Source: Malaya genurostris
Taxonomy: Eukaryota; Arthropoda; Insecta; Diptera; Culicidae
Assembly: GCF_030247185.1 (NCBI RefSeq)
Contig: NC_080571.1
Span: forward strand, 148,093,889 to 148,157,888
Length of the DNA: 64,000 bases
Direction: 5' to 3'
Position numbers and translations under genes: made by a program. Position 1 is the first letter of the stretch; every line of letters begins with the position of its first letter. Positions 30,778 to 42,276 of the stretch are shown piece by piece. The notes beneath the pieces were generated by a model that saw only the letters and a list, made by a program, of their open reading frames with translations, made no database searches and was not told the DNA's origin.

Positions 30778-31370
30778 GGCTGATGTCAGAGTGGAAGCTG
30801 GAAGCTGAGCTGAGCTGGTATTTGACATAAGCATGTGAGAAGCGAGAAACATGTTTACGATATAACAAAGTGGGGTTGTCAGAGTGAGTGCTGAGGGGAG
30901 CTGAGCTGAAAGCGTTTGAAAACAGGTAGAGCGAGATTGTTATTCTCGATCATCTTTCCTGCTTGAATTTTTGTTGGTTTCACTTTATTACAAACCGAAA
31001 ATAATGGAAATAGATGCAGAGCTATTAATTAATGAAGGTTTTTCACGTCCGCCCTTGTGGAATCCACTAGATAAAAGTAACCGCAACAGAATTAAGGTGG
31101 ATCATAATAAAGATGATGAAACTCGCCATTTTTACGTCTTTGCAGATTTATTGGATGTATTCCAATAACTTTCTTTTTTCCGAAAAAGTGATTGTGAACG
31201 GTTGGAGAAACGAAAAATTTTTCATCAGACGAGTCATGTTTATTTATGATTGTCAGTTTCTAAACAAACTTTTATAGCGTTCAGTCTGACATCCTCCCGC
31301 TTCTAATCAAGCTTAAACAAGTTTAGCTTCCAACCCAGCTCAGCTTCCAGCTTCCACTCTGACATCAGCC
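30778..31370 (+). mobile_element. PIF/Harbinger-type element, internally deleted
   Basis: TIRs of about 35 bp start GGCTGATGTCAGAGTGGAAG and are nearly perfect, flanked by TAA at 30775-30777 and 31371-31373, the trinucleotide target of PIF/Harbinger. 593 bp. It retains a short ORF resembling a MADF domain. Confidence 0.88.
31004..31168 (+). pseudogene. MADF-like ORF fragment inside Harbinger element
   Basis: 54 residues: MEIDAELLINEGFSRPPLWN, then LDKSNRNRIKVDHNKDD and a TAA at 31168. ELLINEG...PPLWNPLDKSNRNR fits the first helix of a MADF (Myb-like) DNA-binding domain (LI..V...P.LWD.....Y.NR). PIF/Harbinger elements carry a second gene with such a domain that helps transposase bind and enter the nucleus. 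Only the first third survives. Confidence 0.55.
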
Positions 31371-31373
31371 TAA

Positions 31374-32370
31374 GGTAGGCCGTTTTGTTAATTTCCAGCG
31401 AATTTCAATAGTTTATGTTGGGATTCTAAGAAGAACTGGTTATTTACTAGTTCTGTATATCCGAAAAACATGAAGATTTAAATTTGTATATTCAGTTATA
31501 TAATGTTTTCGTTTAAAAATAAACTGAAAATCAGCACGAAAACGTGCAAAATCAGGAAAGAAGAAGAAGAAGACAAATTGATAATTCAGTCCGCATCTTC
31601 TCACTCAATTCCGAATGATTTCCGAATCAACCGGTTGTCGGCGAACCGGTTCATTCGGAATCGGTTGTTGCACTGGAGTTGGAATTGATTCGGAATCCAT
31701 TATGTTTTTCACATGAAATTCCGAATGAAAATTTCTCGCCGATTCGGAATTGATTCGGAATCCATTCGGATCTGATAATGTGGGTGACAGTTACTCCCCA
31801 ATAAATTCGCCCGTCGTGCAAATCGGGCGGGCGAGTTGCATTTGCGTTTCAAAAAGTTTGACGTTTACATTGTACCTCGTTAGAGCAAAAGAGAAAGAGT
31901 AACTTGTTTTTGCGTTGCTCTATATTCGAAAAATTCTTTCTCTTTCGCGTTTGACTAAATTTTTCACATCATCTGTTATTTTCATCGTTACCATACCAGC
32001 GCATTGGAAGCATCCGCTGTTATTTATTGTGAAGAAGTCCAGAATTAAGCAGTTTTTTGTGTGACGATTCTGCTGCCTGCTGCATCCGATTGACTCATTT
32101 GGGACTTGTCGTTAGGTATATATGGTTATCGTATGTCGTATGTACATGACGAGAGGAGACAATTTTCTGCATCAACTCAATGTTTTCCAATTTGTAGGAA
32201 TAAGAAAAGGATAGCATAGTTGTGCAGCTACGAATATTGGGATACCGTCCATCGCCAACACTAAAAAATCTAAAAAATTACCACGAACTTCCTATCTTTA
32301 CACAAATCATTGTCAAAATTAATAACATACAGTACAGGTAATGTATATAATCATTATTTATATTGCTTCC
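31374..32370. other. No gene; ATTCGGAAT-rich repeat at 31600-31775
   Basis: 31600-31775 contains many copies of ATTCGGAAT/ATTCCGAAT and GGAATCGGTTGTTGCACTGG, related to the hairpin at 32779-32852. The rest (31776-32370) is unrecognised, with a T-rich promoter-like look but no coding support. Confidence 0.45.
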
Positions 32371-32374
32371 ATTA

Positions 32375-32524
32375 GGAGCCCTTACACGGGAATAAGATAT
32401 TGTCATTACTAAGTAATAACATTCCAATTTTGCATGGAGATATCATCATAACTGCCCTAACAATATCATTAAAAATGTCATTACTTGCTAGTAATGACAC
32501 TTTTAATGATCGTGTAAGGTCCCC
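32375..32524. mobile_element. Small MITE with CCTTACACG termini
   Basis: Imperfect TIRs (GGAGCCCTTACACGGGAATA / GGGGACCTTACACGATCATT, each leading to GTCATTACT) flanked by TA. About 150 bp. Confidence 0.65.
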
Positions 32525-32778
32525 TATTCAACCATTCATTCATTTTCATTCAATCTTACATCGGTCCTTTTACTATCATTTTCGGAGAATCCTTAGATAA
32601 TATAGTGTACATTCGAACGCATTAGATGTTTTATTAGATATATTAACTTTTATTTAACAATCGACTATACGAAAGAGTTTTTCATTAGATATTAGATTAG
32701 ACCGTCTTCGTCTTTCTTGGCAGCTCTGATCCCCAGTTAACTTGTCTGGAATTTGATTAGGAATTCATTATGATTTCC

Positions 32779-32852
32779 AAATGGATTCCGAATCAGATGC
32801 AACAACCGATTTCAACTGGAATCGGTTGTTGCATCTGATTCGGAATCCATTT
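32779..32852. repeat. Perfect 33-bp inverted repeat (hairpin)
   Basis: Arms AAATGGATTCCGAATCAGAT GCAACAACCGATT (32779-32811) and its exact complement (32820-32852) with an 8-nt loop, TCAACTGG. Imperfect pairing extends about 20 bp further out. Confidence 0.95.
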
Positions 32853-33309
32853 AGGAATCATAATTTAATTTTATTTGGTTTCGACTTCCGGTTTCGGAAT
32901 TATAATGTGATGAGCGGTGACTATTTTAAATCGTCATATAAAGCGACGACGCCAAATCTCTTCTCAGTAACGGACTTAAGGGGGGAGAGCAAGGAGGCGG
33001 TCGCCCCGGACCCAACATTTTTGAAGGTGGCAAAACAATCTTCGATTTGAACCGAAATGGACCAGTAAAGTCATTTCGACTGAGGAGTTTGTATGTTTAA
33101 AAACGTCGAGCGGGATGGCAGACGGGCGGCAAATTTTTCGTTTGCCCCAGGCGCTCATTATCCTCAGTACGTCACTTACGTCACTGTCTCTTCTTAATCC
33201 ACCTAGTGGTTTGATAATACTTTACTGTTTCATTCAAATAGTCCCATTGTAGCATTGTTTTAGTTGTGCAATTTTTTCCCAATTTTTGAAGAATCCAAGG
33301 AATTCGAAC

Positions 33310-34098
33310 ATGTCACGTTGGGCTGCTAGTCGAAGGGATCGAGATGAGCTTCAACGAGAATATAGAGTAGCAGGAGCAACAAATCAGCAAACTCGTTCAA
33401 ATATTGAACATCAGGATTTGCCAGATTTACATAATTTTATTCCGTCAGAATTCACCGACACTGATACTGAGTACTTGGATTTCGAACGAGTGGATGAATT
33501 CGCCACAGATGAAGAAACTTTCAGCGATGTGAACTCCAGTAATCCTGAATCCGATGATATTGGGCAAAAAATTGTTAGTTGGCATTTGGAGTTCAACATA
33601 TCTGAAAGAGCGACTAACAATTTACTTGCGTAGTTAAAACAACATCATTTTCCACAGTTGCCTAAAACAATAAAAGCATTGAAAACCAATGCAAAACTTG
33701 TGGATGTGGCGGTTCAGCGATTGGAACATAGGGAATTTTGTTATTTTGGTATAACGAAAATGCTGTCTCATATATTGGACAAACATTCATGCGAACTTAT
33801 ATAAAAAAAAAGCTATCACCTTCAATTCGGAATTGATGGAATACCACTGACAAAAAGTTCCGATAGCTCATTCTGGCCAATACTATTGAAACTTGAAGAG
33901 TTCCCGGAGGTACTACCATTTGCTGTGTTTCATGGATCTGGCAAACCTCCGGATATTCATTTATTTATGGAAGAATTTGTGCGTGAGTTGCTCAGTGTTC
34001 TTACGATTGGATTTACAATGGATAGCATGTCTGTAAAACTTAAATTATCGGCCTTTGTAATGGATGCTCCAGCTAAATCATATGTTTTGGACATTAAG
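33310..34098 (+). pseudogene. Tnp2/CACTA-like transposase gene, first exon
   Basis: Starts MSRWAASRRDRDELQREY with an acidic N-terminal region (TDTDTEYLDFERVDEF). It then runs WHLEFNISERATNNLLA, a TAG at 33631-33633, PQLPKTIKALKTNAKL, CYFGITKMLSHILDKH, another stop with an A-run frameshift near 33805, FGIDGIPLTKSSDSSFWPIL, LPFAVFHGSGKPPDIHLFME and LKLSAFVMDAPAKSYVLDIK. The DG...SFWPIL, KP...F and DAPA motifs recall Tnp2-type transposases (CACTA superfamily). It ends AAG at 34098 before GTTTGT. The stops make it a pseudogene. Confidence 0.65.
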
Positions 34099-34782
34099 GT
34101 TTGTTATAATCACATAAAAAGTTTCTAAAGATATAAATAGCTGAAACGAAACACTATGTGAAACCAAACTCCTTTTGGAATTTTATGAATTTTTGAGTCA
34201 GCCAAATAATCGTTTGTATTCGAAGAGAGAAGATGAAAACGGTTGTCGGTAAGGTACAACGTGTTGGTTGGACGCATGCAAAAGTATCTCAGAACAATAA
34301 TATCCATAATTGTTTTTATTTATGTTTAAGGCCATCGTCCAAGTACCATGCGCGCGGGTGGTTTTAGGAAAATTTCGATGGAAATTTTGAAAAATTTGCC
34401 AAAACCAAAAACATACAGACCTTTCAAAAGCTTTTTTCTATCTGCAGGGCAAAAATGGCGATTCTTATCAAAAATAGCTCTGAAAAATTGAGTTTTTTTT
34501 TGTGATCTTTCACAATTATTTGAAAAAATAATTCGATGGCATTAATTTTTTTAACCCTTTGCGGACGGAGACGCTCGACGGGCGAGCGTCGCTGTGGACG
34601 ACAGGTATTGGAGCGTGCAGTAAAGAAAATTTTCACGTCGCATATTTGCGTTTTACAAATTAAGGCTTTATTCAAATAAATTATCCAAAAAATCGTAAAA
34701 ATTATAAACAAACAAATTTACTAACAAATAACTTTTTTTATGAAAATCTAACAAAACCATAAACAAACAAATGTAGTTGTGT

Positions 34783-36552
34783 TTACATATTATACGTTTT
34801 ATATTGTTCCTTTGTGTGGTATCGCTCAAAACAATCACCTATGTGCAAGGTCGGCTTAGCTGAACAAGTAGCACAATAGTACATCGATTCTCTCCTTCCA
34901 TGCTTTACCTTCCGATTCGAGCATACGACACAATCTTTGCTTCTTCCTGTCTCGTTTCGCCGAATAATATGTAGAAGGCCGTTGAGCCTTTCCGCTGTTG
35001 TAGAAGTCGAAGGAGGCTTGGGATCAGTATCTCGAAAATCTCCAACCAATTGATCTACCAAGCGACGTACAAATTCCAAATGGCTTAACTTTTTTAAGTT
35101 GTGTTTCTTGTGATGTTCCTGATACAATAAATAGGAATTTATCACAGAAACGTCCAATCCCCAAAAAAATAATTTTCGCCACCATTTTTGGGACTTTCTC
35201 ATAAAACAGTACGTGCCTGTGTACTGGTCTGCTTTGTCGACCCCGCCCATGTATTTATTATAATTCAAAACCACATCTGGCTTCACAGTATCAGTTACTC
35301 CTTCTTTCCTTGACCTTTTAGTGACGGTTGTTGAAGATGAGGTAGCACAGGTGCTGAGCATGGTCACAATACGCTTGTCTCTCCAAGCCAATAATAATAA
35401 ATCTTTCCGTCTGTAGGCAACCATCTCATTTTTCGCGATCTTTGGATTCTTTATTTCATCTGGAATAAATTTCCTATTTGTCTGGATAGTTCCAGTCAGA
35501 TGACATTTCAGTTCTAGTAGTGCATCTGCCAAGGGAATGCTTGTGAAATATCGGTCGTTGAAAATATGGTATCCTACAGCGCCAGGATTGGATTGCAAGA
35601 AATTGTGGTATAGTTGTAAGACTATTCTTGTACTTATTGGCAGATCTGGTCTAAGTAATTTCTCTGTAGTAAAACTGCCATAATATGGTAAAATAGTCTG
35701 TATATAACCAGTATTAGCGTCTGCAAGAACGTAAACGCGGATACCCCACTTGGTTGGTTTCTGTGGGTTGTACGTAATAAAAGTTATTCGCCCTTTGAAT
35801 TTGACGATGGATTCATCCACTGATAATTGCACCCCGGGTACAAAATTTTCTCGACATCTACTATCAATGTAATCCAAAAAATTGCTAATTTTCTGCGTCC
35901 TTGTTGTCATGTTTTGTCTACCTTCAGTATTTTCATTTGTATGAAGCATCCAGAATACTTGTAGAAATCGATCCCTCCTGAATACTTCGGCAAAGTACGG
36001 GATCCTGCATTTCCTGTCGGTGCTCCAATAATCCTTCAGGCTCGGAAGTGGCATTGTTCCCATAAGCAATATTATCCCGAGAAATGCTCGCATTTCTTTT
36101 AGTGTGACATTAGTCCATGTACGCCATGTGGACCGCTTTTTTACATGTTTTCTTTGTATCGTATCATTTGCGTACCGATTAGTCTCCTCAACTATTTTCT
36201 TGATCAACTCTTCCGTAAAGAACGAGTTGAAGAAATCTAACGGTTCCTTATAAGTTGATTGTAGTTGTGAACCAGGGGTTCGTGATCCAGAACTAAACTG
36301 TATTTTTTGCGGAATGATATCGTGATTTGTAACATTCGTCCATTCATTATCACTACGGCCATCATTTTCCTGAATAATCATGTCTTCATTACTGCTGCTA
36401 TCACTGCCCACATTGAAGCGCCTGGGTGCATTGCTTGTTGCAAGGATTTCACTTCCACTGGATGAACTAATGACACCTGTGTTGTCAGAGTCAAACTGGA
36501 ACTCATCATCACTGTCACTATTGAACGTACTATCTCTGGATCTTTTCGCCAT
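34783..36552 (-). CDS. piggyBac transposase
   Basis: 589 residues from MAKRSRDS (36552), preferred over an in-frame ATG 22 codons upstream because the acidic piggyBac-type head starts here. The cut-and-paste transposase uses TTAA sites. Numbered from MAKR, the acidic/Ser N-terminus spans about 1-85. The catalytic Asp residues sit in SVDESIVKFKGR (D246), FNDRYFTS (D333) and MGGVDKADQ (D439, D442). The C-terminal cysteine-rich domain CVVCSNRK...YYCATC...HIGDCFERYH (about 541-580) binds ends. No stop or frameshift is seen, so the protein could be functional. The element also carries an insertion just upstream of the start codon, which may have removed its promoter. Confidence 0.93.
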   Translation of the reverse strand: MAKRSRDSTFNSDSDDEFQFDSDNTGVISSSSGSEILATSNAPRRFNVGSDSSSNEDMIIQENDGRSDNEWTNVTNHDIIPQKIQFSSGSRTPGSQLQSTYKEPLDFFNSFFTEELIKKIVEETNRYANDTIQRKHVKKRSTWRTWTNVTLKEMRAFLGIILLMGTMPLPSLKDYWSTDRKCRIPYFAEVFRRDRFLQVFWMLHTNENTEGRQNMTTRTQKISNFLDYIDSRCRENFVPGVQLSVDESIVKFKGRITFITYNPQKPTKWGIRVYVLADANTGYIQTILPYYGSFTTEKLLRPDLPISTRIVLQLYHNFLQSNPGAVGYHIFNDRYFTSIPLADALLELKCHLTGTIQTNRKFIPDEIKNPKIAKNEMVAYRRKDLLLLAWRDKRIVTMLSTCATSSSTTVTKRSRKEGVTDTVKPDVVLNYNKYMGGVDKADQYTGTYCFMRKSQKWWRKLFFWGLDVSVINSYLLYQEHHKKHNLKKLSHLEFVRRLVDQLVGDFRDTDPKPPSTSTTAERLNGLLHIIRRNETGRSKDCVVCSNRKVKHGRRESMYYCATCSAKPTLHIGDCFERYHTKEQYKTYNM

Positions 36553-36639
36553 CGTGTGTAGGATGTTATAAAATATAAAATATGCGGAAAACTTTGCTGG
36601 TTGCTCTGGCAGTGACACTGAATTTTACTATATGTACAC

Positions 36640-37272
36640 TGAAAATTTACTATATGTACACCCCTTGTGTTATGTACAAGTTTTTTTACTAGTCGGTTTC
36701 CCCTCTTTTGTCAACACCGATCAGCTGCTTGCAGGGATGCCTGATTTCATCAAAATATTTGAAAATGAATCGCCACAATAAATTATTGGATTACGTTGAT
36801 AATATATTTAACTTTTCCGCGATGTTGGAAGGTTACCATTTATTTTTCTCAACGTTGTTCATCTAGACAATTTTTTGTTGTGTTGGTAATTGTCACCCGA
36901 AATTAAGTGGCGGCAGACCAGAAACAAGTAAATATTGTAACAAAACGGGTTCGATTTTGAATTGCGTTGGAGGATGAGAAGTAGGCACAATTATGTATAT
37001 AGTTTTGGCAATATGTATTAAATTTGTATCCTGCATGAAATTCGCATGGACGTATACAAATCAATACATTACAGGTAATTCTGTATGAATGGCAACTCTG
37101 TTGGTAAATGAAAAAAATAAACACAGTCTAGATGACAGACAGCATGTTTTTGATAGGGTAACGTGGCGCCATTATGACACATGTGAGTACTGTCCCAAAT
37201 AAAGGAATATTCGAAATGACCGTTAAAATGATTGAAGAATCTAATTTGAGTGTCCTGTCTGTTAGTCTGTGA
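36640..37272. mobile_element. CACAG-family element, copy 3, inside piggyBac
   Basis: Colinear with copies at 16766-18011 and 18507-18926, ending TGTCCTGTCTGTTAGTCTGT G. Its left end is truncated. TTTACTATATGTACAC is directly repeated at the left junction (about 36625-36661). Confidence 0.75.
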
Positions 37273-37419
37273 TAAGACTTCATCGTTCAAAAGTCTCTAA
37301 TTTCATTGAGAGGCCACTTGACGTCTTAGGCTAGTATACCCATGTGTATCTTATCGCCTACGACGGCAGACGTACGCTAGCCGCAGCGCGAGAGTTGGGC
37401 GGATATATCCGACACTCGT

Positions 37420-37510
37420 CCGCAACGGTAAAAAGGCTTGGGCGGATATATCCGCCGCTCGTCCGCAACGGTAAAAAGGCTTGGGCGGATATATCCGCCG
37501 CTCGTCCGCA
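37420..37510. repeat. 43-bp subterminal tandem repeats of piggyBac
   Basis: Two and a half units around GGCTTGGGCGGATATATCCG CCGCTCGTCCGCAACGGTAA; each holds the palindrome GGCGGATATATCCGCC and a copy of the TIR core CGTCCGCAA. Confidence 0.85.
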
Positions 37511-38120
37511 AAGGGTTAATGAACCTTATGCTGGATACAAGGAACACATTCGGACACATTTTTGGAAAATCTTTTCACGCTTTTCATGGAAAATCAACGA
37601 ATTTCATATTACAAATTTCGTTAAAATTTTTTAAATTCTTTGATTTTCTATGAAAACCGTGAAAAGGTTTTCCAAAAATATACCAGAATGTAATCTTTTT
37701 AGCCATCATAAGGTTCACATGAACAAAAAGTATATCATCGCATTATTTTGTCAGATAATAGTGAAAGATCAGAAAAACACACATTTTTCAGAGCTATTTT
37801 TGATAAGACTCAGGAAATCCTCCGAATTTTTCAGCTATTTTTGCCCTGCAGGTAGATAAAAGCTTTTGAAAGGTCTTTATGTTTTTGGTTTTGGCAAATT
37901 CTTCAAAATTACCATCGAAAATTTCCTAAAATCACTGAGCGCATGGTACCTGGACGATGACCTTAATACTGGTTAGATTGCTCAAGACAGCAATAATTTT
38001 GACTGCTTTTTAATGACAAATATTGGCAAGCAGAAATTTTCGGACAATCTAGTGTTAACGAAAACTTGAGAGCGACCTTCACTATTATTAACGCGAATTT
38101 TGTGGCTATAAGATAAGAAG

Positions 38121-38253
<133 letters not shown>

Positions 38254-38297
38254 TTTTTCATCATCACAATTTTACCTATTAATAAACATGTTTACAG

Positions 38298-38609
38298 GGA
38301 CATACCGGTTTCTACGCATGTCTCAAATGCAATACCAGAGGAGAACACATTGGGAACTGTACTACGTTCATAAATTTAGGATCTCATGAGTTGCGTACGG
38401 ATGAATCGTTTTTGAATCTAACTGATGGTCATCATTTGAGGGTCGATAAGCTTCCACCTTTGGCACAAATTGGGATTGGCTGCATTTCATGTGTACCGAT
38501 TGATTATATGCACAATGTTTTGTTAGGCGTGTTCCGTACAATCCTAAAACACTGGTTAAATAGTTTCGCTATAACTTGTCATTTGAGTATAATTCAAAGG
38601 AGAGATTGA
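38298..38609 (+). pseudogene. Tnp2-like transposase, second exon
   Basis: GHTGFYACLKCNTRGEHIGN, a DESFLNLTDGHHLRVDKLPP block and VPIDYMHNVLLGVFRTILKH W: the zinc-binding and DYMH..LLGV motifs of Tnp2-type transposases. The frame leaves the family after HWL and stops at 38609. Confidence 0.65.
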
Positions 38610-38960
38610 TCGAAGAATATTTTGCGTAAAAAAACCACCCATCTGGTATGTGAGCACCAGCCATTTGAAAGTTTACCGATTACGTTGAGCCCCTCGCGTT
38701 TCGAGCCCCAAACACTGCGATGTTTTGATACTCATCGCGACTCTCAAATTGTGAAAATTATCTCCACTTGATGTCCCAAAACACTGTCTGCTGTATTTTA
38801 GGTAAACCGACAAGTTATTGTGAGAGAGTCGACCTAAAATTCACTAATTTTCGTGCACTAAACAAGGTAAACGAGTAAAACAAATGTATTACTGTTTGTT
38901 TGTTTACGTTGCAATCAGCTGATTTTGAAGTTCCGATTTTGATCTCATCAAGATGGCGTC
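38610..38960. other. Insertion or degenerate stretch within Tnp2-like gene
   Basis: No coding match. Family knowledge predicts only a short linker here, so most of these 350 bp are probably an insertion. No TIR is evident. Confidence 0.4.
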
Positions 38961-39515
38961 GTGACAGGAGGCCGGAAAAAACAGATTTGCTGTGATTTTG
39001 AACGAACTCCGAGACCTTTAACGGATTTAAAGTGGTTTAAAGCTACTGAATTACGTCTTATGTTACTTTATTTTGGACCATTTATCTTCGTTGATATGCT
39101 AGATAAACGATATTACAAACATTTCATAAAACTGCATAGCGCCATACGTATACTTTGTCATCCAACACTACATTGCACCATGAATAATATTGCAAAGAAC
39201 ATACTAGAAGCATTCGCCAGAGACTTTATGAGTTTGTATGGAGAACAGTTTTTTGTATACAATTTTCATCTATTAACGCATTTAGCAGACGATTGTATGT
39301 TACATGGTAAACTAGATGATTTCTCCGCATTCCCGTTCGAGAATTATCTTCAAACAATGCTGCATTACATCGAAAAAGCTCCATACCCGTTACAACAATT
39401 TAGAAACCGATTCAGTGAGCATATAAGGTACACATCTAATAAAAAAAACTACAAGGATAAGCCCCATGGGGTTGTTCGAGCCGTTGATGTGGAACAAGGC
39501 AACCAAAATTTCTAA
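38961..39515 (+). pseudogene. Tnp2-like transposase, C-terminal part
   Basis: Reads FERTPRPLTDLKWFKATELR, LMLLYFGPFIFVDMLDKRYY, IRILCHPTLHCTMNN, LYGEQFFVYNFHLLTHLADD and FSAFPFENYLQTMLHYIE, ending at 39515. VYNFHLLTHL and PFENY correspond to the conserved C-terminal block (DUF4218-like) of CACTA transposases. Open over 180 codons. Confidence 0.65.
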
Positions 39516-40013
39516 TGATCTACAATCAAAAAGTTCAATCAATCCGAACCAACACTGAACATCATTTGTCTTGATTTGCATTTGTTTTATGACCGACGAA
39601 ATTACACCACTATCCCAAATATATGCAATTATATCTTTATACATACTTGCGATTTCGATAATTAAGCTTCTCTTCGCCAAGCTTGTGATCAAGTTTTTTA
39701 TGCAAGCAATTTTTTAGCGTTAAGTTTCTCTATCATTCTGCGATTTCGGTTGAAGCGATAAACTATTTCTCATTATCAATCGAGTTCATCTAATATAAAT
39801 TAGAAATTAATCTTAAGCATTCAAAATTTATCCAGAGGTTGTTGTCAATTTTCATGGGGAAACGACATAACATGGAATTCCGAGCTTGCATGACACAAGA
39901 TCAGAGCATACCAATTAAGGACTGAGGCCAGTGTGTTTTAGAAGGTTTTAAAGGGCTATTTTCACGCTTCAAATCTGATTTTCTCAGAAAAGGTGTCGAA
40001 TATCAAATATATA
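39516..40013. other. No gene seen
   Basis: AT-rich flank without clear repeats. Confidence 0.4.
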
Positions 40014-40336
40014 CACTGAGGTCTTTTTTTATGCGGCCTTTATTTATGCGGTTTTTTTAACGCGACTTTTTTTATGCGAATTTTCAGAGTTATACGGTTT
40101 TTTTTTATGCGAAGTTTCAGAGTTATGCGGTTTTTTTTTATGCGAATTTTCAGAGTTATGCGGTTTGCCTTTCTGCGGTCTTTTTTTATGCGAAGTTTCA
40201 GAGTTATGTGGTTTTTTTTATGCGAATTTTCAGAGTTATGCGGTTTTTTTTTATGCGAATTTTCAGAGTTATGCGGTTTTTTTTATGCGTTTTTTTTTAT
40301 GCGGTACGTAAATTCGCATAAAAAAAGACTTCAGTG
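40014..40336. mobile_element. TATGCG MITE, long copy
   Basis: Same TIRs as 7982-8164 but 323 bp, because it has about seven internal units of the TTTTTATGCGAATTTTCAGA GTTATGCGG repeat instead of two to three. The left flank is TA; the right flank is TGTA. Confidence 0.75.
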
Positions 40337-40357
40337 TGTATATATATATTCAGTGTG

Positions 40358-40800
<443 letters not shown>

Positions 40801-40811
40801 ACTCTCTCCTC
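40801..40811 (-). promoter_or_regulatory. Polypurine tract of copy A
   Basis: GAGGAGAGAGT on the minus strand immediately before AGTTAAC, the likely plus-strand primer. Repeated at 47763 and 54517. Confidence 0.65.
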
Positions 40812-42254
40812 AAGATGAGCACGTCCCGTGCGTTTTCTGAAGAATGTTGCTATCCGTTTACGTTGGCTGTATGTAGATAGGGTTATCAGAATTATGATGA
40901 GGAATACTCCAATGGACGAGAAGTGGTGGATTTCAAGCGAATTTATACGTTGTCTATTTTCGATGTGCATTTTGTGTAGATCTGAAACATTGTAATACTT
41001 TTCAAGATGGGTTTCCTCGATTTGATGTGTTTCGAGCGGTGAAATAATCGGGTGATTAAATTTTAGTTCTAGGCTTTCGAACAGTCGATTCTGAATAATC
41101 ACTGAACAATTGTGAAAGATAATGAGGAAATTTCCTTTTAGTTCCTTTTGGTTTATTCCGCAGGTACTGCTCATTATTACGTTTTCCAGTGTAGATTTGA
41201 CTATTATTGTTCCGAATGTTAGGAGTTTATATTCTGTAGTGGGCGGAGATTCTATAAAAGAGCATTTGCCATTTTGTCCTTTGATTAATGGAACAATGCA
41301 CAAATCGTTAGTAATATTCAGTAAGTAAAGAACAGCTATTGTTTCGTTGGAATGCACGAGAATAATTCGATGATTGATTTTGATGGTTTTGTTTCGTACT
41401 GGTAGTTCTTCGATGATGATCCGCTCGTATATAGTGGGTGATAATTGGGGTATATCGATGCTGATGATGAGATGATAGTCGTGGTAGAGTACGGTTACTG
41501 AGAGGTAATTGTAAGCATCTTCTAGATTATCTAATTTAATTTGCTTAAGCTGATGAGCTATTGTGGTCAGTTCATTAATAGTTAAAATTTGTCTGTTAAC
41601 AATGTTTAATTTGGCAAGCGCTATTCCATTTTCGATTGTTCTTAGAGTTTGTAACACTGTGTCTAACTGAAAAAGTATTGAAATCTTAGAATTTTCTGTA
41701 ATCAAATACCTATTTTGTGTGTTCAATTTTTGAATAACATTCTCGTAGGTCTTTATTCTATTTGACAATGTTTGCATACGATTTTGGAATTCTTGGTTTA
41801 TGGCAATTTGTTTATTATTTTGGTCAATGAGTTTGTTATCAGATATTTTGATGGAGTCTATATTGGAATTGATTTGCCGTAAGTCTTCTGCGTCAAGATT
41901 GCCTGTTATAAATTTTATAGCGCTTCCTAATGTTTCTATTGATCGTTTATTCCTGGATGTTCCTGGGAGAAGGGCTTTATAAGTGTTGAATATTTCTTTG
42001 AATTTCGAGTCGATTAAATTAGAGAAATCTCCTGTCGAACTATTAATTTTTGAGACTAGGCTTTCTAATATCCCTATTGTAGCTCCGAATTTTTCTAAAT
42101 CAACTGTGTGAAGTAATCTATTATATCCTTCAAAAATCATGCCTTCTCCCGTACTGAGAGTCAATGCGCCTGGGTTATTTGTGATATCGTGAATTTGGAT
42201 GAATTTTGGGTAGGAAAAAGGAATCAAGGTCATTATGATGATCAGCCAGTCCAT

Positions 42255-42256
42255 CT
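42255..42256 (-). promoter_or_regulatory. env splice acceptor, copy A
   Basis: TTCATATTTTTCAG on the minus strand, with the AG directly before the env ATG. Pairs with the donor at 47200-47199. Confidence 0.7.
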
Positions 42257-42276
42257 GAAAAATATGAAAGTTAGTT

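Larger units (their letters stand above)
34555..37515 (-). mobile_element. piggyBac element with intact transposase
   Basis: Ends CCCTTTGCGGACG on both sides, flanked by TTAA at 34551-34554 and 37516-37519. 2961 bp including a CACAG-family insertion (36640-37272). The right subterminal part has 43-bp tandem repeats rich in GGCGGATATATCCGCC. It lies inside the outer TTAA element. Confidence 0.92.
34330..37962. mobile_element. Outer TTAA element (piggyBac-type MITE)
   Basis: Ends GGCCATCGTCCAAGTACCAT and, inverted, GGTCATCGTCCAGGTACCAT, flanked by TTAA at 34326-34329 and 37963-37966. Long subterminal inverted repeats continue for about 180 bp. Without the inner element it is about 670 bp and non-coding. 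Confidence 0.88.

Noticed and set aside
32950..33180. GC-rich CCCGG/GGGCGG segment as a MITE
   Set aside because: Inverted similarity between the ends is weak and no target duplication was found.
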